64,000 nt of DNA from Alphaproteobacteria bacterium (GTDB lineage: Bacteria; Pseudomonadota; Alphaproteobacteria; Puniceispirillales; Puniceispirillaceae), in assembly GCA_022425485.1 (NCBI GenBank), contig JAKMFL010000051.1:1-64000 (forward strand). Direction: 5' to 3'. The notes under the pieces are model-generated. The model was not told the origin of the DNA. It searched no databases and was given only the letters and a program-made list of their open reading frames with translations. This document shows positions 56,689 through 64,000 of the stretch, piece after piece (the first letter of the stretch is position 1; every line of letters begins with the position of its first letter). The position numbers and the translations under genes are program-made.

Positions 56689-57792
56689 TCATACACGCAT
56701 AGGCATGAGCACGAAAAGATTCTGGTCATCTTCAGGCGTTGAAATTAAGCTTGGCGAGCCGGGGTCAGACAAGGCAAGCTGCATCACATCCCCTTCAACC
56801 TGTTGGGCAATTTCCAACAGATAACGCGCATTAAACCCGATATCCAAATCTTCGCCTGTATAGCTGACCTCAATTTCCTCCACCGCAGAAGACGCTTCAG
56901 GCGTACTTGCAGACAAGGTTAGTAAATTGTTGGTAAGGCTGAGTTTCACCGCGCGAGATTTTTCTGATGAAATGGTAGAGACACGGTCAACAGCAGCCGA
57001 AAATAGACCCGTATCAACACTCAAAATCTTATCATTCCCTTTGGGGATCACGCGGGTATAGTCAGGAAAAGAGCCATCAATGAGCTTTGAGGTTAGGCGT
57101 ACGTGACCAAAAGCAAATTCAGCTCTGGTTTCAGATAAATTAACCGACACCTCACCATCTTCATCATCTAACAATTTGCGAAGCTCACCAACTGCCTTGC
57201 GCGGCAGAATAATCTCTGGCATGGCCTCTGCACCTTGCGGCATATCCATCTGGGCTAAGGCAAGGCGATGACCATCTGTTGCCACTGCTGCCAAGGCGCC
57301 ACTATCGCTTTTGTGGAAGAAAATACCGTTTAGGTAATAGCGGGTTTCTTCGTTTGAGATAGCAAAGCGAGTAGTATCTATCTGATGGCGCATATCAGCA
57401 GTTGTTAGGCTGAAATGAACTGGCAAATCACTAATATTGAAAGCTGGAAAATCTTCAACCGGCAGGGTCGGCAACGTAAAGGCTGAACGCCCGGCCTTTA
57501 TAGAGGCATTACCATCTGCCACACTGACCTCTACCTCCGCGCCATCAGGCAGTTTGCGCACAATGTCATAAAACAGATGCGCTGGCACTGTACAAGCGCC
57601 TTCCTGCTGAACAGAACAGCTGATTTGCTCTGCAATATCCATTTCCATATCTGTAGCGGTTAACGATAACTGCCCCGCCTCAGCACGCATAACGATATTG
57701 GCCAGAATTGGAATAGTGTTTCGCCTCTCAACAACAGAACTGACATGCCCGAGAGGACGCAGTAAACTCAATCTGTCTATGGCAAATTTCAT
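56689..57792 (-). CDS. dnaN: DNA polymerase III subunit beta (sliding clamp)
   Basis: 367-residue clamp with three homologous beta-clamp folds (about 1-120, 125-245, 250-366). MKFAIDRLSLLRPLGHVSSVVERRNTIPILANI is the conserved start (ATG 57792; a longer frame to 57828 lacks homology). ATDMEMDI, LPTLPVEDFPAF, FHKSDSGALAAVATDGHRLAL, DGSFPDYTRVIP and the C-terminal LMPMRV are all typical. Ring processivity factor for Pol III. Second in the dnaA-dnaN-recF-gyrB order. Confidence 0.97.
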   Translation of the reverse strand: MKFAIDRLSLLRPLGHVSSVVERRNTIPILANIVMRAEAGQLSLTATDMEMDIAEQISCSVQQEGACTVPAHLFYDIVRKLPDGAEVEVSVADGNASIKAGRSAFTLPTLPVEDFPAFNISDLPVHFSLTTADMRHQIDTTRFAISNEETRYYLNGIFFHKSDSGALAAVATDGHRLALAQMDMPQGAEAMPEIILPRKAVGELRKLLDDEDGEVSVNLSETRAEFAFGHVRLTSKLIDGSFPDYTRVIPKGNDKILSVDTGLFSAAVDRVSTISSEKSRAVKLSLTNNLLTLSASTPEASSAVEEIEVSYTGEDLDIGFNARYLLEIAQQVEGDVMQLALSDPGSPSLISTPEDDQNLFVLMPMRV

Positions 57793-57988
57793 CCGTGCAT
57801 TTCCCTTAATTTGGAAGTGGTTTATCAATTAATCTATTCTACACACAAAATATAGCAGTACAAACAAAATTACGCACCAGATATATGGTAATTTACCTGT
57901 GTTTCACACATCGTTTTTAAAGATTTTGTTTGAATGGGCAGTTTATTAGGCTATGACCCTGTTGAACAACACCCCAAGAGCAGTGCTT

Positions 57989-59584
57989 TTAGTCTGCTAG
58001 AACTGATTTTAACAAGCTTACATCATCTGCTAGCCCTGCATCAGCCTCCATCAATTCCTCAATTTTACGAACCGCATGCATAATAGTGGTATGGTCACGA
58101 TTGCCAAACTGGCGGCCAATTTCAGGATAAGATAAAGAGGTCAGGTTTTTAGCTAGGAACATGGCAATCTGGCGGGGACGAGCAATCTGGCGCGCGCGGC
58201 GCGCCGAGAACATATCCGCAACCCTGATATTGAAATGCGCCGCTACCTGCTTTTGAATATCATCAATGCTGATTTTGCGATTGCTAGAGCGCAGCAGGTC
58301 GCTTAACACTTCTTTGGTGGTCTCTACCGTTACCGCATGCCCTATCAAGGTTGCATAAGCGGTAATCCGGTTAAAAGCACCTTCAACTTCCCGAATATTA
58401 GAGGTGATTTTCCGCGCGAGAAAATCCAGCACCTTATCTGGAACATCTACACCCAATTTCTCACGGCGTGCCTGCAAGATACCAAGGCGCAATTCATAAT
58501 CAGAGGGGTGAATATCTGCTACCATGCCCCAGCCAAGGCGCGAGCGTAAACGCTCTTCCATGCCAGACAAATCTGTTGGTGATTTATCTGCAGAGAGCAC
58601 AACCTGACGCCCATCTTCAACCAGCGCATTAAAGGTGTGGAAAAACTCTTCTTGGGTAGAATCCTTCCCAGAAATAAACTGAACATCATCAACCATCAAC
58701 ACATCTACCGAGCGGAACTGCTCTTTGAAAGACATCATATCCCGATAGCGCAAGGCGCGAATAAAGCGATACATGAACTTTTCAGCAGATAAATACATCA
58801 CTTTGCGATGCGGCTGGCGAAAATGGATTTCCCATGCGATGGCATGCATCAGATGCGTTTTGCCTAGCCCCACCCCGCCATATAAAAATAGCGGGTTATA
58901 GGTAGCTTCTGGACTTTCAGCCACACGTTTGGCGATAGCAAAAGCCAGTTGGTTTGGCGCACCAACAACAAAATTTTCAAACGTAAAGCGGGTATCTAGC
59001 CCTTCGATTCCCGGATGGGCACGTGCCTCTGTTTCTTGCATCTGAGATAAGCGCGGTGGGTAGGGCGCATGAGACGATGCCCCGCCCGAACCAACTTTAC
59101 TCGGGCCATCTTTACTCAGACCATCTCTGGCAAAAGCAGGCCCAGCATCATGGCTAGAACCAGCAGCGGAAGGTGCCTCTATCTCGCTTGCCAAAACAAC
59201 CCGCACATTTGGACGCGCAGATGTTTCAGTTGCAGCCAGCAGACGAATTTTGTCCAGATAATTGGCCAAAACCCGGTCCCGCAGAAAGCTGGTTGACGCT
59301 TTAAGAATTAAATTCTCGCTGGTGAATTCCTTAACTAAAAGTGGTTTAATCCATGCCCGCCATTTTGCGTCTCCGAGCTCTGTTTTAAGCCGGTGCGATA
59401 CCCGCTGCCAGAGCAGATTTTGCTCGGCAAGATGGGGGGTGCCTGCGCTTTCATTGCTTTCATTCTGAGGCTGGCCAATTACTGAAAAATCCTGACGACT
59501 AAGCGATTTATGGCTACCGCTCTGGTCAGGAATGTCTTTGTTAGTTGGCGCCATAGATAGATACTCTTTGCTGCGCTGGGCCAT
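57989..59584 (-). CDS. dnaA: Chromosomal replication initiator protein DnaA
   Basis: 531 residues. Domain I (about 53-130, LLWQRVSHRLKTELGDAKW), a long unstructured domain II with a small internal 15-bp duplication (DGLSKDGPSK), domain III AAA+ with Walker A GGVGLGKTHLM and Walker B LMVDDVQFISGK and sensor ERLRSRLGWGMVADIHP, and domain IV with the DNA-binding FGNRDHTTIMHAVRKIEEL. Binds DnaA boxes and opens the origin. Start ATG 59584; ATG 59554 is an alternative with a purine-rich region upstream. Confidence 0.97.
   Translation of the reverse strand: MAQRSKEYLSMAPTNKDIPDQSGSHKSLSRQDFSVIGQPQNESNESAGTPHLAEQNLLWQRVSHRLKTELGDAKWRAWIKPLLVKEFTSENLILKASTSFLRDRVLANYLDKIRLLAATETSARPNVRVVLASEIEAPSAAGSSHDAGPAFARDGLSKDGPSKVGSGGASSHAPYPPRLSQMQETEARAHPGIEGLDTRFTFENFVVGAPNQLAFAIAKRVAESPEATYNPLFLYGGVGLGKTHLMHAIAWEIHFRQPHRKVMYLSAEKFMYRFIRALRYRDMMSFKEQFRSVDVLMVDDVQFISGKDSTQEEFFHTFNALVEDGRQVVLSADKSPTDLSGMEERLRSRLGWGMVADIHPSDYELRLGILQARREKLGVDVPDKVLDFLARKITSNIREVEGAFNRITAYATLIGHAVTVETTKEVLSDLLRSSNRKISIDDIQKQVAAHFNIRVADMFSARRARQIARPRQIAMFLAKNLTSLSYPEIGRQFGNRDHTTIMHAVRKIEELMEADAGLADDVSLLKSVLAD
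59091..59120. repeat. 15-bp in-frame tandem duplication inside the dnaA linker
   Basis: CCAACTTTACTCGGG is followed by CCATCTTTACTCAGA, in the domain II linker, where length variation is tolerated. Confidence 0.7.
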
Positions 59585-60043
59585 AATCTGGCTATAGCGT
59601 ATGGTTTATTTTTATAAGCTTTGTGCGAGAACCTTTTGATGGCCATTTTACGGTGAAAATAAATGACGCAGTCCCAGAGAGCCCTAACCCTGAAAGTAAA
59701 CAGAAACGCCCCCTTCTTTCAAGTCACGAAACCGCAATTTTGGTAAAATAAATTTGGTTTTTTAGCCCTTTTTTTGCTTGACAGTTTGCAACCCTAAAAA
59801 CCGCTAAAAACAGCACTGAAAAATATTTCCCTTTAAAGAAGAGGGGCTTAAGAAATCCGAATCAAAGTGATTTGATAACTATGGTAGCTAACTTCATAAA
59901 AGAAAGAAGTACGCGCCTAGCCCTTGCTGACCCTTGTATAAGAGCCCTCAGCCAGTTCCGTGAGCGCCCTCAACTGGGCATTAAAAAAGGGCCCGGCTGA
60001 AAAACCGTGCCCTTTATAAAGGATTAATTTTTTAACGTATCTT
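59585..60043. other. dnaA-rpsT intergenic region (459 bp; candidate origin not supported)
   Basis: AT-rich between about 59730 and 59880, with poly-T/poly-A runs. No TTATCCACA-like DnaA boxes were found on either strand. A TTGACA at 59778-59783 faces plus and has no matching -10. The right side holds the rpsT terminator and a CCAGTT/AACTGG inverted repeat (59952-59977). Nothing else can be supported. Confidence 0.6.
59981..60016 (-). terminator. Intrinsic terminator of rpsT
   Basis: On the minus strand AAAGGGC and GCCCTTT form a 7-bp stem, extended by CGG/CCG around a TTTTTCAG loop with one unpaired base on each arm, then T residues. It lies 27 bp past the rpsT stop. Confidence 0.87.
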
Positions 60044-60310
60044 TTAGGCGCTAACGGCCTTTACACGGGCTGCCAAACGGCTGACCTTGCGAGAGGCTGT
60101 GTTTTTATGCAGAACCCCTTTAGTAACGCCGCGCATGATTTCAGGCTGAGCTTCTTTAAGCGCTGTTTGCGCTGCAGCCTGATCACCGGAACTGATAGCG
60201 GTTTCGACTTTCTTGATGAAAGTTCTAATCCGGCTAATCCGGCTTTTGTTAATCTCAGCGCGATTCGCGTTACGGATGATGCGCTTTTTTGCAGATTTAT
60301 GATTAGCCAT
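60044..60310 (-). CDS. rpsT: 30S ribosomal protein S20
   Basis: 88 residues, the usual S20 size, all helix and highly basic. [30 protein letters not shown] is the conserved start at ATG 60310 (a longer frame to 60361 is not conserved). [30 protein letters not shown] is the standard end. Primary 16S rRNA-binding protein of the small subunit. Has its own promoter and terminator, as in most bacteria. Confidence 0.96.
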   Translation of the reverse strand: MANHKSAKKRIIRNANRAEINKSRISRIRTFIKKVETAISSGDQAAAQTALKEAQPEIMRGVTKGVLHKNTASRKVSRLAARVKAVSA

Positions 60311-60348
60311 AAAGCTGTACCTCAAAATAAATGTTCGAATGTCGGCGC

Positions 60349-60378
60349 AAGATACGCCCAAACCCGTTGCTAGGTCAA
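60349..60378 (-). promoter_or_regulatory. Sigma-70-type promoter of rpsT
   Basis: On the minus strand TTGACC (60373-60378) and TATCTT (60349-60354) are separated by 18 bp, and TGAGG lies between -10 and ATG as a ribosome binding site. The 5' leader is about 30-35 nt. Confidence 0.75.
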
Positions 60379-60474
60379 GACTTTTATATGATATAGCCCG
60401 TTTGCGGCTTATCCTGTTGCAATGTAAACCTGCGAATCACCTGAATTCAGCGCGCGCATCCGTCAAAAGACCCA

Positions 60475-61299
60475 TTATCTCTGGCAATTCGGGCAGTAGA
60501 AACCAGACCGCCCACCCTGTTTTATTACCTTTATCGGCGCACTGCAACGCGTGCAGGCCTCGCCGCCGCGGCCATAAACCTGTAAATGTTGCACAAAATA
60601 CCCTATCTCGCCGCCAGGTTGGACATGATCGCGCAAGCTTGTCCCGCCTTGTTCTATCGCCGCGTTCAATACATTGCGAATCGCAGGAACGAGGCGCTGG
60701 GCACGCTTGCCAACCACATTACCAGCTTGTCGGCGTGGGGAAATTCTGGCCTCAAACAACGCTTCGCTTACATAAATATTGCCCAGACCAGCTATTAGTC
60801 TTTGATCTAGAAGCGCTGTCTTAATAGGCTGTTTTCGTCCTGCAAACACCGCATCTAGATACTGTTCTGAGAACGCATTTGATAAGGGTTCTACCCCCAT
60901 TGCGGCCAGCAATGGATGTGCAGCCTCATTTCCGCTCTGCAACAGGTCAAGATGGCCAAAACGGCGCGGGTCTGAAAAAACAAACCAGCTGTTATTTGCC
61001 AGCTCCACAGAAAAATGGTCATGTTTGCCAAAGCTTTCAGGACGGCTATCATAAATACGGATAGCACCAGACATTCCAAGATGAATAAGTAAGGTCTGCT
61101 GTCCAGACAAAGGCAGCAGAATATATTTGCCCCGCCGCCATGGCATACCACAAATCTGGCCGGTCAAGATTTCTGCAAGCCCTTGTGGCAATGGCCAGCG
61201 CAGATCGCTGCGCATTAGCCTGACAGAGCGGATCTGCTGGCCAGTCACAACCGGCGCTAGGGCTGTGCGGACTGTTTCAACCTCGGGTAACTCAGGCAC
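60475..61299 (-). CDS. mutM: Formamidopyrimidine-DNA glycosylase
   Basis: 274 residues. GTG start gives PELPEVETVR, with the catalytic Pro1 after Met removal and Glu2. MSGAIRI and the H2TH region GLGNIYVSEALFEARISPRRQAG, then a C-terminal zinc finger with Cys-X2-Cys twice (CTRCSAPIKVIKQGGRSGFYC then PNCQR) follow. Excises 8-oxoguanine and FapyG. Divergent from ubiE; 164 bp to rpsT. Confidence 0.95.
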   Translation of the reverse strand: MPELPEVETVRTALAPVVTGQQIRSVRLMRSDLRWPLPQGLAEILTGQICGMPWRRGKYILLPLSGQQTLLIHLGMSGAIRIYDSRPESFGKHDHFSVELANNSWFVFSDPRRFGHLDLLQSGNEAAHPLLAAMGVEPLSNAFSEQYLDAVFAGRKQPIKTALLDQRLIAGLGNIYVSEALFEARISPRRQAGNVVGKRAQRLVPAIRNVLNAAIEQGGTSLRDHVQPGGEIGYFVQHLQVYGRGGEACTRCSAPIKVIKQGGRSGFYCPNCQR

Positions 61300-61448
61300 T
61301 CTTCAATTTCCCTTGCAACTTCTTTATAGTCATGGTGTATCAGGGATCTGCTGATTTTTCCAACTGTGTTAAAACCCGCTTTGATTCAGGCTATTTCACC
61401 CATTTAAACGTATATAAAAGACAAGATAAAAGGTGAGGGGTATCTAAG

Positions 61449-62204
61449 GTGGCAACAAAAACCCAGAAAGATGTAATAGATTTTGGCTTCTCAGAAGTCC
61501 CGCGTGCGCAAAAGCAAGAACGGGTGGCCGAAATATTCTCATCTGTTGCCCCTTCTTATGACCTTATGAATGACCTGATGAGCGCAGGTGTTCACCGGCT
61601 CTGGAAAGATGCATTGATGGATTGGATGGCACCGCGGCCTACCCAGAGCTTGGTTGATTTAGCTGGGGGTACGGGCGATATTGCGCTGCGGTTTCTAAAA
61701 CGTGGCGGCGGGTCTGCACATATTGTCGATATCAATCCAGAAATGTTAGCAGCAGGGAAAAAACGGCGCGACCTACGCGGCTTCGCCCCGCAATTAAACT
61801 GGACAACTGCGAGTGCCGAAGCGCTGCCTATTGCCGATAATTCAGCTGACCGCGTGACCATAGCCTTTGGCTTGCGCAATGTAACCAACCGCGAAGCGGC
61901 GCTTGCAGAAGCTTATCGTATTTTAAAGCCGGGGGGGCGTTTTTGCTGTCTTGAGTTCTCGCATGTCGATAATCCAGCTTTGTCTAAACTCTATGATTTC
62001 TGGTCCTTTCAAGCCCTGCCGCGCTTAGGGCGCTATATCGCTCGTGATGAAGCGGCCTACCGGTATCTTGCCGAATCAATTCGAATGTTCCCGCGCCCAG
62101 AAGCCTTGGCTGCCGCTTTTGGAGAAGCAGGGTTTGGACAGGTACGAATACGCAGCCTATCTAGCGGGATTGCCGCCATTCATTCTGGCTGGAAGCTGGA
62201 TTAA
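61449..62204 (+). CDS. ubiE: Demethylmenaquinone/2-methoxy-6-polyprenyl-benzoquinol methyltransferase
   Basis: 251-residue SAM-dependent C-methyltransferase of ubiquinone (and menaquinone) synthesis. UbiE signatures YDLMNDLMSAGVHRLWKD and RILKPGGRFCCLEFSHV are visible, with the SAM motif LVDLAGGTGDIALRFL. GTG 61449 is preceded by GAGGGG. The stop overlaps the ubiB start by one base (TAATG), coupling the two quinone genes. Divergent from mutM (149 bp). Confidence 0.95.
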   Translation: MATKTQKDVIDFGFSEVPRAQKQERVAEIFSSVAPSYDLMNDLMSAGVHRLWKDALMDWMAPRPTQSLVDLAGGTGDIALRFLKRGGGSAHIVDINPEMLAAGKKRRDLRGFAPQLNWTTASAEALPIADNSADRVTIAFGLRNVTNREAALAEAYRILKPGGRFCCLEFSHVDNPALSKLYDFWSFQALPRLGRYIARDEAAYRYLAESIRMFPRPEALAAAFGEAGFGQVRIRSLSSGIAAIHSGWKLD

Positions 62205-63700
62205 TGGATATTTTTCTGATTCTTTGGCGATTGCCGCGCACAGGCTTTATTTTAGGGCGGGCTGGTGTTTTGGGGCATCTCGCTAAAATTGATATGCTAC
62301 CAGACTGGTTTTGCCGTCTTCTGTTAGTGCTGAATTTTCTTATCGCCGGGCGGAAATCGCGTAAGGATGCTGGGCAGGCCTTGTGTGAAGCACTGCAGGC
62401 ATTGGGGCCGGGCTTTATTAAATTTGGGCAAGCGCTGGCAACCAGAGCAGATTTAATTGGCCCAGAGCTAGCCGGTGGGTTGGTACAATTACAAGACAGG
62501 CTGCCCCCATTTTCAGGCAAAAGAGCTATCAAAATTATCGAAGATTCCTCGCAAAGGCCGCTTTCTGAGCTGTTCACCTCTTTTGATGAAGAGGCAATTG
62601 CCGCCGCCTCTATTGCACAAGTACACAAAGCCCGCCTAGCTGATGGGCGCGTTGTGGCGGTAAAAATATTACGCCCCGGCATTGCCAAACTTATGCGCCG
62701 CGATGTGCGGTTTTTCCGCGCCATGGCCAGATTAGCCGAAGCTGTTGCCCCGGGCTTGCGCCGCTTAAAGCTGGTTACAGCTGTTCAACAATTTGAGCAA
62801 ATTTCCGATATCGAGCTTGATTTACGAATGGAAGCAGCGGCAGGAACGCGTCTGCAAGAAAATATGGCCAATGATAAAGGCATTCGTATTCCTCATATCG
62901 ACCTTGAGCGCACGAATAGCCATATGCTGGTGATTGAATGGATTGAGGGAATTCGCATTGATGATGTAAAGGCCTTGCAAGCAGCAGGGCATGATATCGC
63001 CAAAATAACCGAAGCCGCGGCAACCAGCTTTTTCAATCAAGTTTTTCGGGATGGCTACTTTCATGCCGATATGCATCCCGGCAATATTTTTGTCACCGCA
63101 GATGGGCTGCTCGTTCCGATAGATTTTGGCATTATGGGACAGCTAGATTTTGCCGACAGATTGTTTTTGGCACGGTTACTAGATGCTATCCTGAAACGTA
63201 ATTATGATGAGGTGGCACGTCTGCATTATGATGCTGGCATGCTAGATGATAGCGTATCCTTAGCTGCTTTTTCGCAAAGTCTTAGGGCGGTTGCCGATCC
63301 GGTGCTTGGCAAGGCACTTGGCGACATCTCGCTTGGCCTTGTGCTTGGCCAGATATTACAAATCTCTGCACGGTTCGACATTTCGGTTCAGCCGCAATTT
63401 AACCTCCTGCAAAAGACCATGATGATGGCAGAAGGCGTGGCTAGAAGCCTAAACCCTAGCGCCGATATGTGGGCGTTTGCGCGGCCGCTTGCCAGTGACT
63501 GGATTAGCTCAGAAGATAATATTCGTGCACAAATAGACCGAGTGCTATCAGATTTTCGCCAGCTTTACCTGAAACTGCCACAGATTCTAGAAAAGCTGGA
63601 TACAGCACCGCCGCCGCCGCCGCCAGCCTCGAGATGGCCCTATCTTATTGCCGCTATTTCTGTTTTGATTGCCCTTTACAGCACGCTCCCTGTTCACTAG
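62204..63700 (+). CDS. ubiB: Ubiquinone biosynthesis accessory ATPase/kinase-like protein
   Basis: 498 residues of the ABC1/UbiB family. KFGQALATRADLIGPELA gives the KxGQ motif, ASIAQVHKARL the Ala-rich loop, VAVKILRPG the ATP-lysine, HADMHPGNIF the catalytic loop and PIDFGIMG the metal motif. Two C-terminal membrane segments are compressed into one strongly hydrophobic tail (WPYLIAAISVLIAL) after a short poly-proline stretch. Supports ubiquinone synthesis at the inner membrane. Coupled to ubiE. Confidence 0.94.
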   Translation: MDIFLILWRLPRTGFILGRAGVLGHLAKIDMLPDWFCRLLLVLNFLIAGRKSRKDAGQALCEALQALGPGFIKFGQALATRADLIGPELAGGLVQLQDRLPPFSGKRAIKIIEDSSQRPLSELFTSFDEEAIAAASIAQVHKARLADGRVVAVKILRPGIAKLMRRDVRFFRAMARLAEAVAPGLRRLKLVTAVQQFEQISDIELDLRMEAAAGTRLQENMANDKGIRIPHIDLERTNSHMLVIEWIEGIRIDDVKALQAAGHDIAKITEAAATSFFNQVFRDGYFHADMHPGNIFVTADGLLVPIDFGIMGQLDFADRLFLARLLDAILKRNYDEVARLHYDAGMLDDSVSLAAFSQSLRAVADPVLGKALGDISLGLVLGQILQISARFDISVQPQFNLLQKTMMMAEGVARSLNPSADMWAFARPLASDWISSEDNIRAQIDRVLSDFRQLYLKLPQILEKLDTAPPPPPPASRWPYLIAAISVLIALYSTLPVH

Positions 63701-63702
63701 AA

Positions 63703-63727
63703 TGTGAAAAATTCACAATTTTGTGAA
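63703..63727. promoter_or_regulatory. Three alternating half-sites upstream of the HTH-containing gene
   Basis: TGTGAA (63703-63708), TTCACA (63712-63717) and TGTGAA (63722-63727) alternate in orientation with 9 and 10 bp between starts. The last two form TTCACAA-TT-TTGTGAA. They lie 33 bp before the start of a gene that itself begins with a helix-turn-helix. Operator role is inference; the first pair could also serve as a weak ubiB terminator hairpin. Confidence 0.4.
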
Positions 63728-63759
63728 ATCTTGACCTCTACAGAGGCGATTGAGAACCG

Positions 63760-64000
63760 ATGAGCGATTTCAAAACTATTTTGGATGCCGCAATCCAGCA
63801 GCTTGGCGGTAATGAAACCGTCCAAAAACTATTAGGCGTGGGCGCAAGTGCACTTTCCAATTATCGCCAGCGTGGCCAGCTACCTGCGGCAAAACAAGCC
63901 ATATTAGAAGCTGAACTTGCCCAGCAAGGCTGGTATTTAGATTTAGAAGGCTTGCAATTTACCCCGTTAAATTCTGGCCAGCAAAGGCGCGTTCTGTTGT
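63760..64000 (+). CDS. HTH-containing protein cut by window edge, possibly CoaBC with an N-terminal HTH
   Basis: ATG 63760 opens a frame through the end of the window (80 codons). Residues about 5-45 form a Cro/YdaS-like HTH (ILDAAIQQLGGNETVQKLLG, then ALSNYRQRGQLPAAKQ). After a linker (LDLEGLQFTPLNSGQQ), the last visible residues are RRVLL, which resembles the first strand of a flavoprotein decarboxylase. In alphaproteobacteria coaBC commonly follows ubiB, so an HTH-CoaBC fusion is possible. Only the HTH is certain. Confidence 0.6.
   Translation, partial: MSDFKTILDAAIQQLGGNETVQKLLGVGASALSNYRQRGQLPAAKQAILEAELAQQGWYLDLEGLQFTPLNSGQQRRVLL

Noticed and set aside
56458-56742. 94-residue plus-strand ORF with FQFAQ repeats
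   Set aside because: It is a by-product of the 15-bp tandem repeat and runs antisense to the ends of recF and dnaN.
59778-59806. Promoter with TTGACA in the dnaA-rpsT spacer
   Set aside because: It points to the plus strand where no gene starts, and no -10 is found at 16-18 bp.

Overview
This window looks like a piece of a free-living marine alphaproteobacterial chromosome. The run coaBC(?)-ubiB-ubiE-mutM-rpsT-dnaA-dnaN-recF-gyrB at the right end is classical alphaproteobacterial synteny. The neighbouring catabolic genes (TRAP transporter, several PhyH dioxygenases, many sugar-acid enzymes, many DMT permeases) and the moderate base composition suggest a SAR116/Puniceispirillum-like lineage. 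That placement is inference from gene content, not from a database match. No tRNA, rRNA, IS element, prophage or CRISPR array was seen.

Layout. 1-2.3 kb: a GntR regulator cut by the window edge, divergent from a Rhizobium-type asparaginase, then a LysE exporter. 2.3-5.6 kb: a tightly coupled minus-strand operon (acyl-CoA dehydrogenase, APH-type kinase, DUF6285-like subunit, msrC, a 46-residue membrane protein) that resembles the LvaC/LvaA/LvaB 4-hydroxyacyl-CoA module. 5.8-12.2 kb: ATC-hydrolase-like protein, a BKACE enzyme with a lambda-crystallin/L-gulonate dehydrogenase, an SDR, a HupE/UreJ-type membrane protein divergent from a DUF4198 protein, and a DMT permease. 12.3-40.5 kb: a large sugar-acid catabolic island. 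It has two PhyH dioxygenases, a UxaA-family dehydratase, two COG4091 (Rossmann+SAF) paralogues, a DctPQM TRAP transporter, an enolase-superfamily dehydratase, a DenD-like dehydrogenase, a xylonate-dehydratase-like IlvD/Edd enzyme, an FAH hydrolase, SDRs, HIBADH-family and D-2-hydroxyacid dehydrogenases, a TIM-barrel isomerase, an LtnD-like dehydrogenase, an aminotransferase, an Ldh2-family oxidoreductase, an RraA-like protein and a HisD/HpsN-like dehydrogenase. 40.6-50.7 kb: an FAD/NAD(P) protein, rhodanese, MBL-fold and FAH hydrolases, four more DMT permeases, a haloacid dehalogenase and metZ. 50.8-55.3 kb: a RegA/RegB-type redox two-component system with regB overlapping the end of gyrB. 55.3-64 kb: the replication-initiation cluster and ubiquinone genes, ending in a gene cut by the edge whose N-terminus is a helix-turn-helix.

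How the genes fit together (inference). TRAP uptake of one or more sugar acids would be followed by dehydration (enolase, IlvD/Edd and UxaA enzymes), oxidation (SDRs, DenD, LtnD-like, HisD-like) and cleavage (FAH, RraA). HIBADH/D-2-hydroxyacid dehydrogenases would handle the C2/C3 products. No sugar-acid kinase of the OtnK type is present, so the route looks non-phosphorylative. No transcription factor is seen between the partial GntR and RegA.

A cross-cutting pattern is a set of at least 14 short tandem duplications (units 9-20 bp, 2-4 copies, unrelated sequences), mostly in spacers next to start or stop codons. One of them creates three micro-ORFs chained by ATGA overlaps directly into a COG4091 gene. 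Two small ORFs not covered by larger calls are also reported: a 46-codon gene coupled to msrC, and a 45-codon ORF with a strong ribosome binding site in the dctP/enolase gap.
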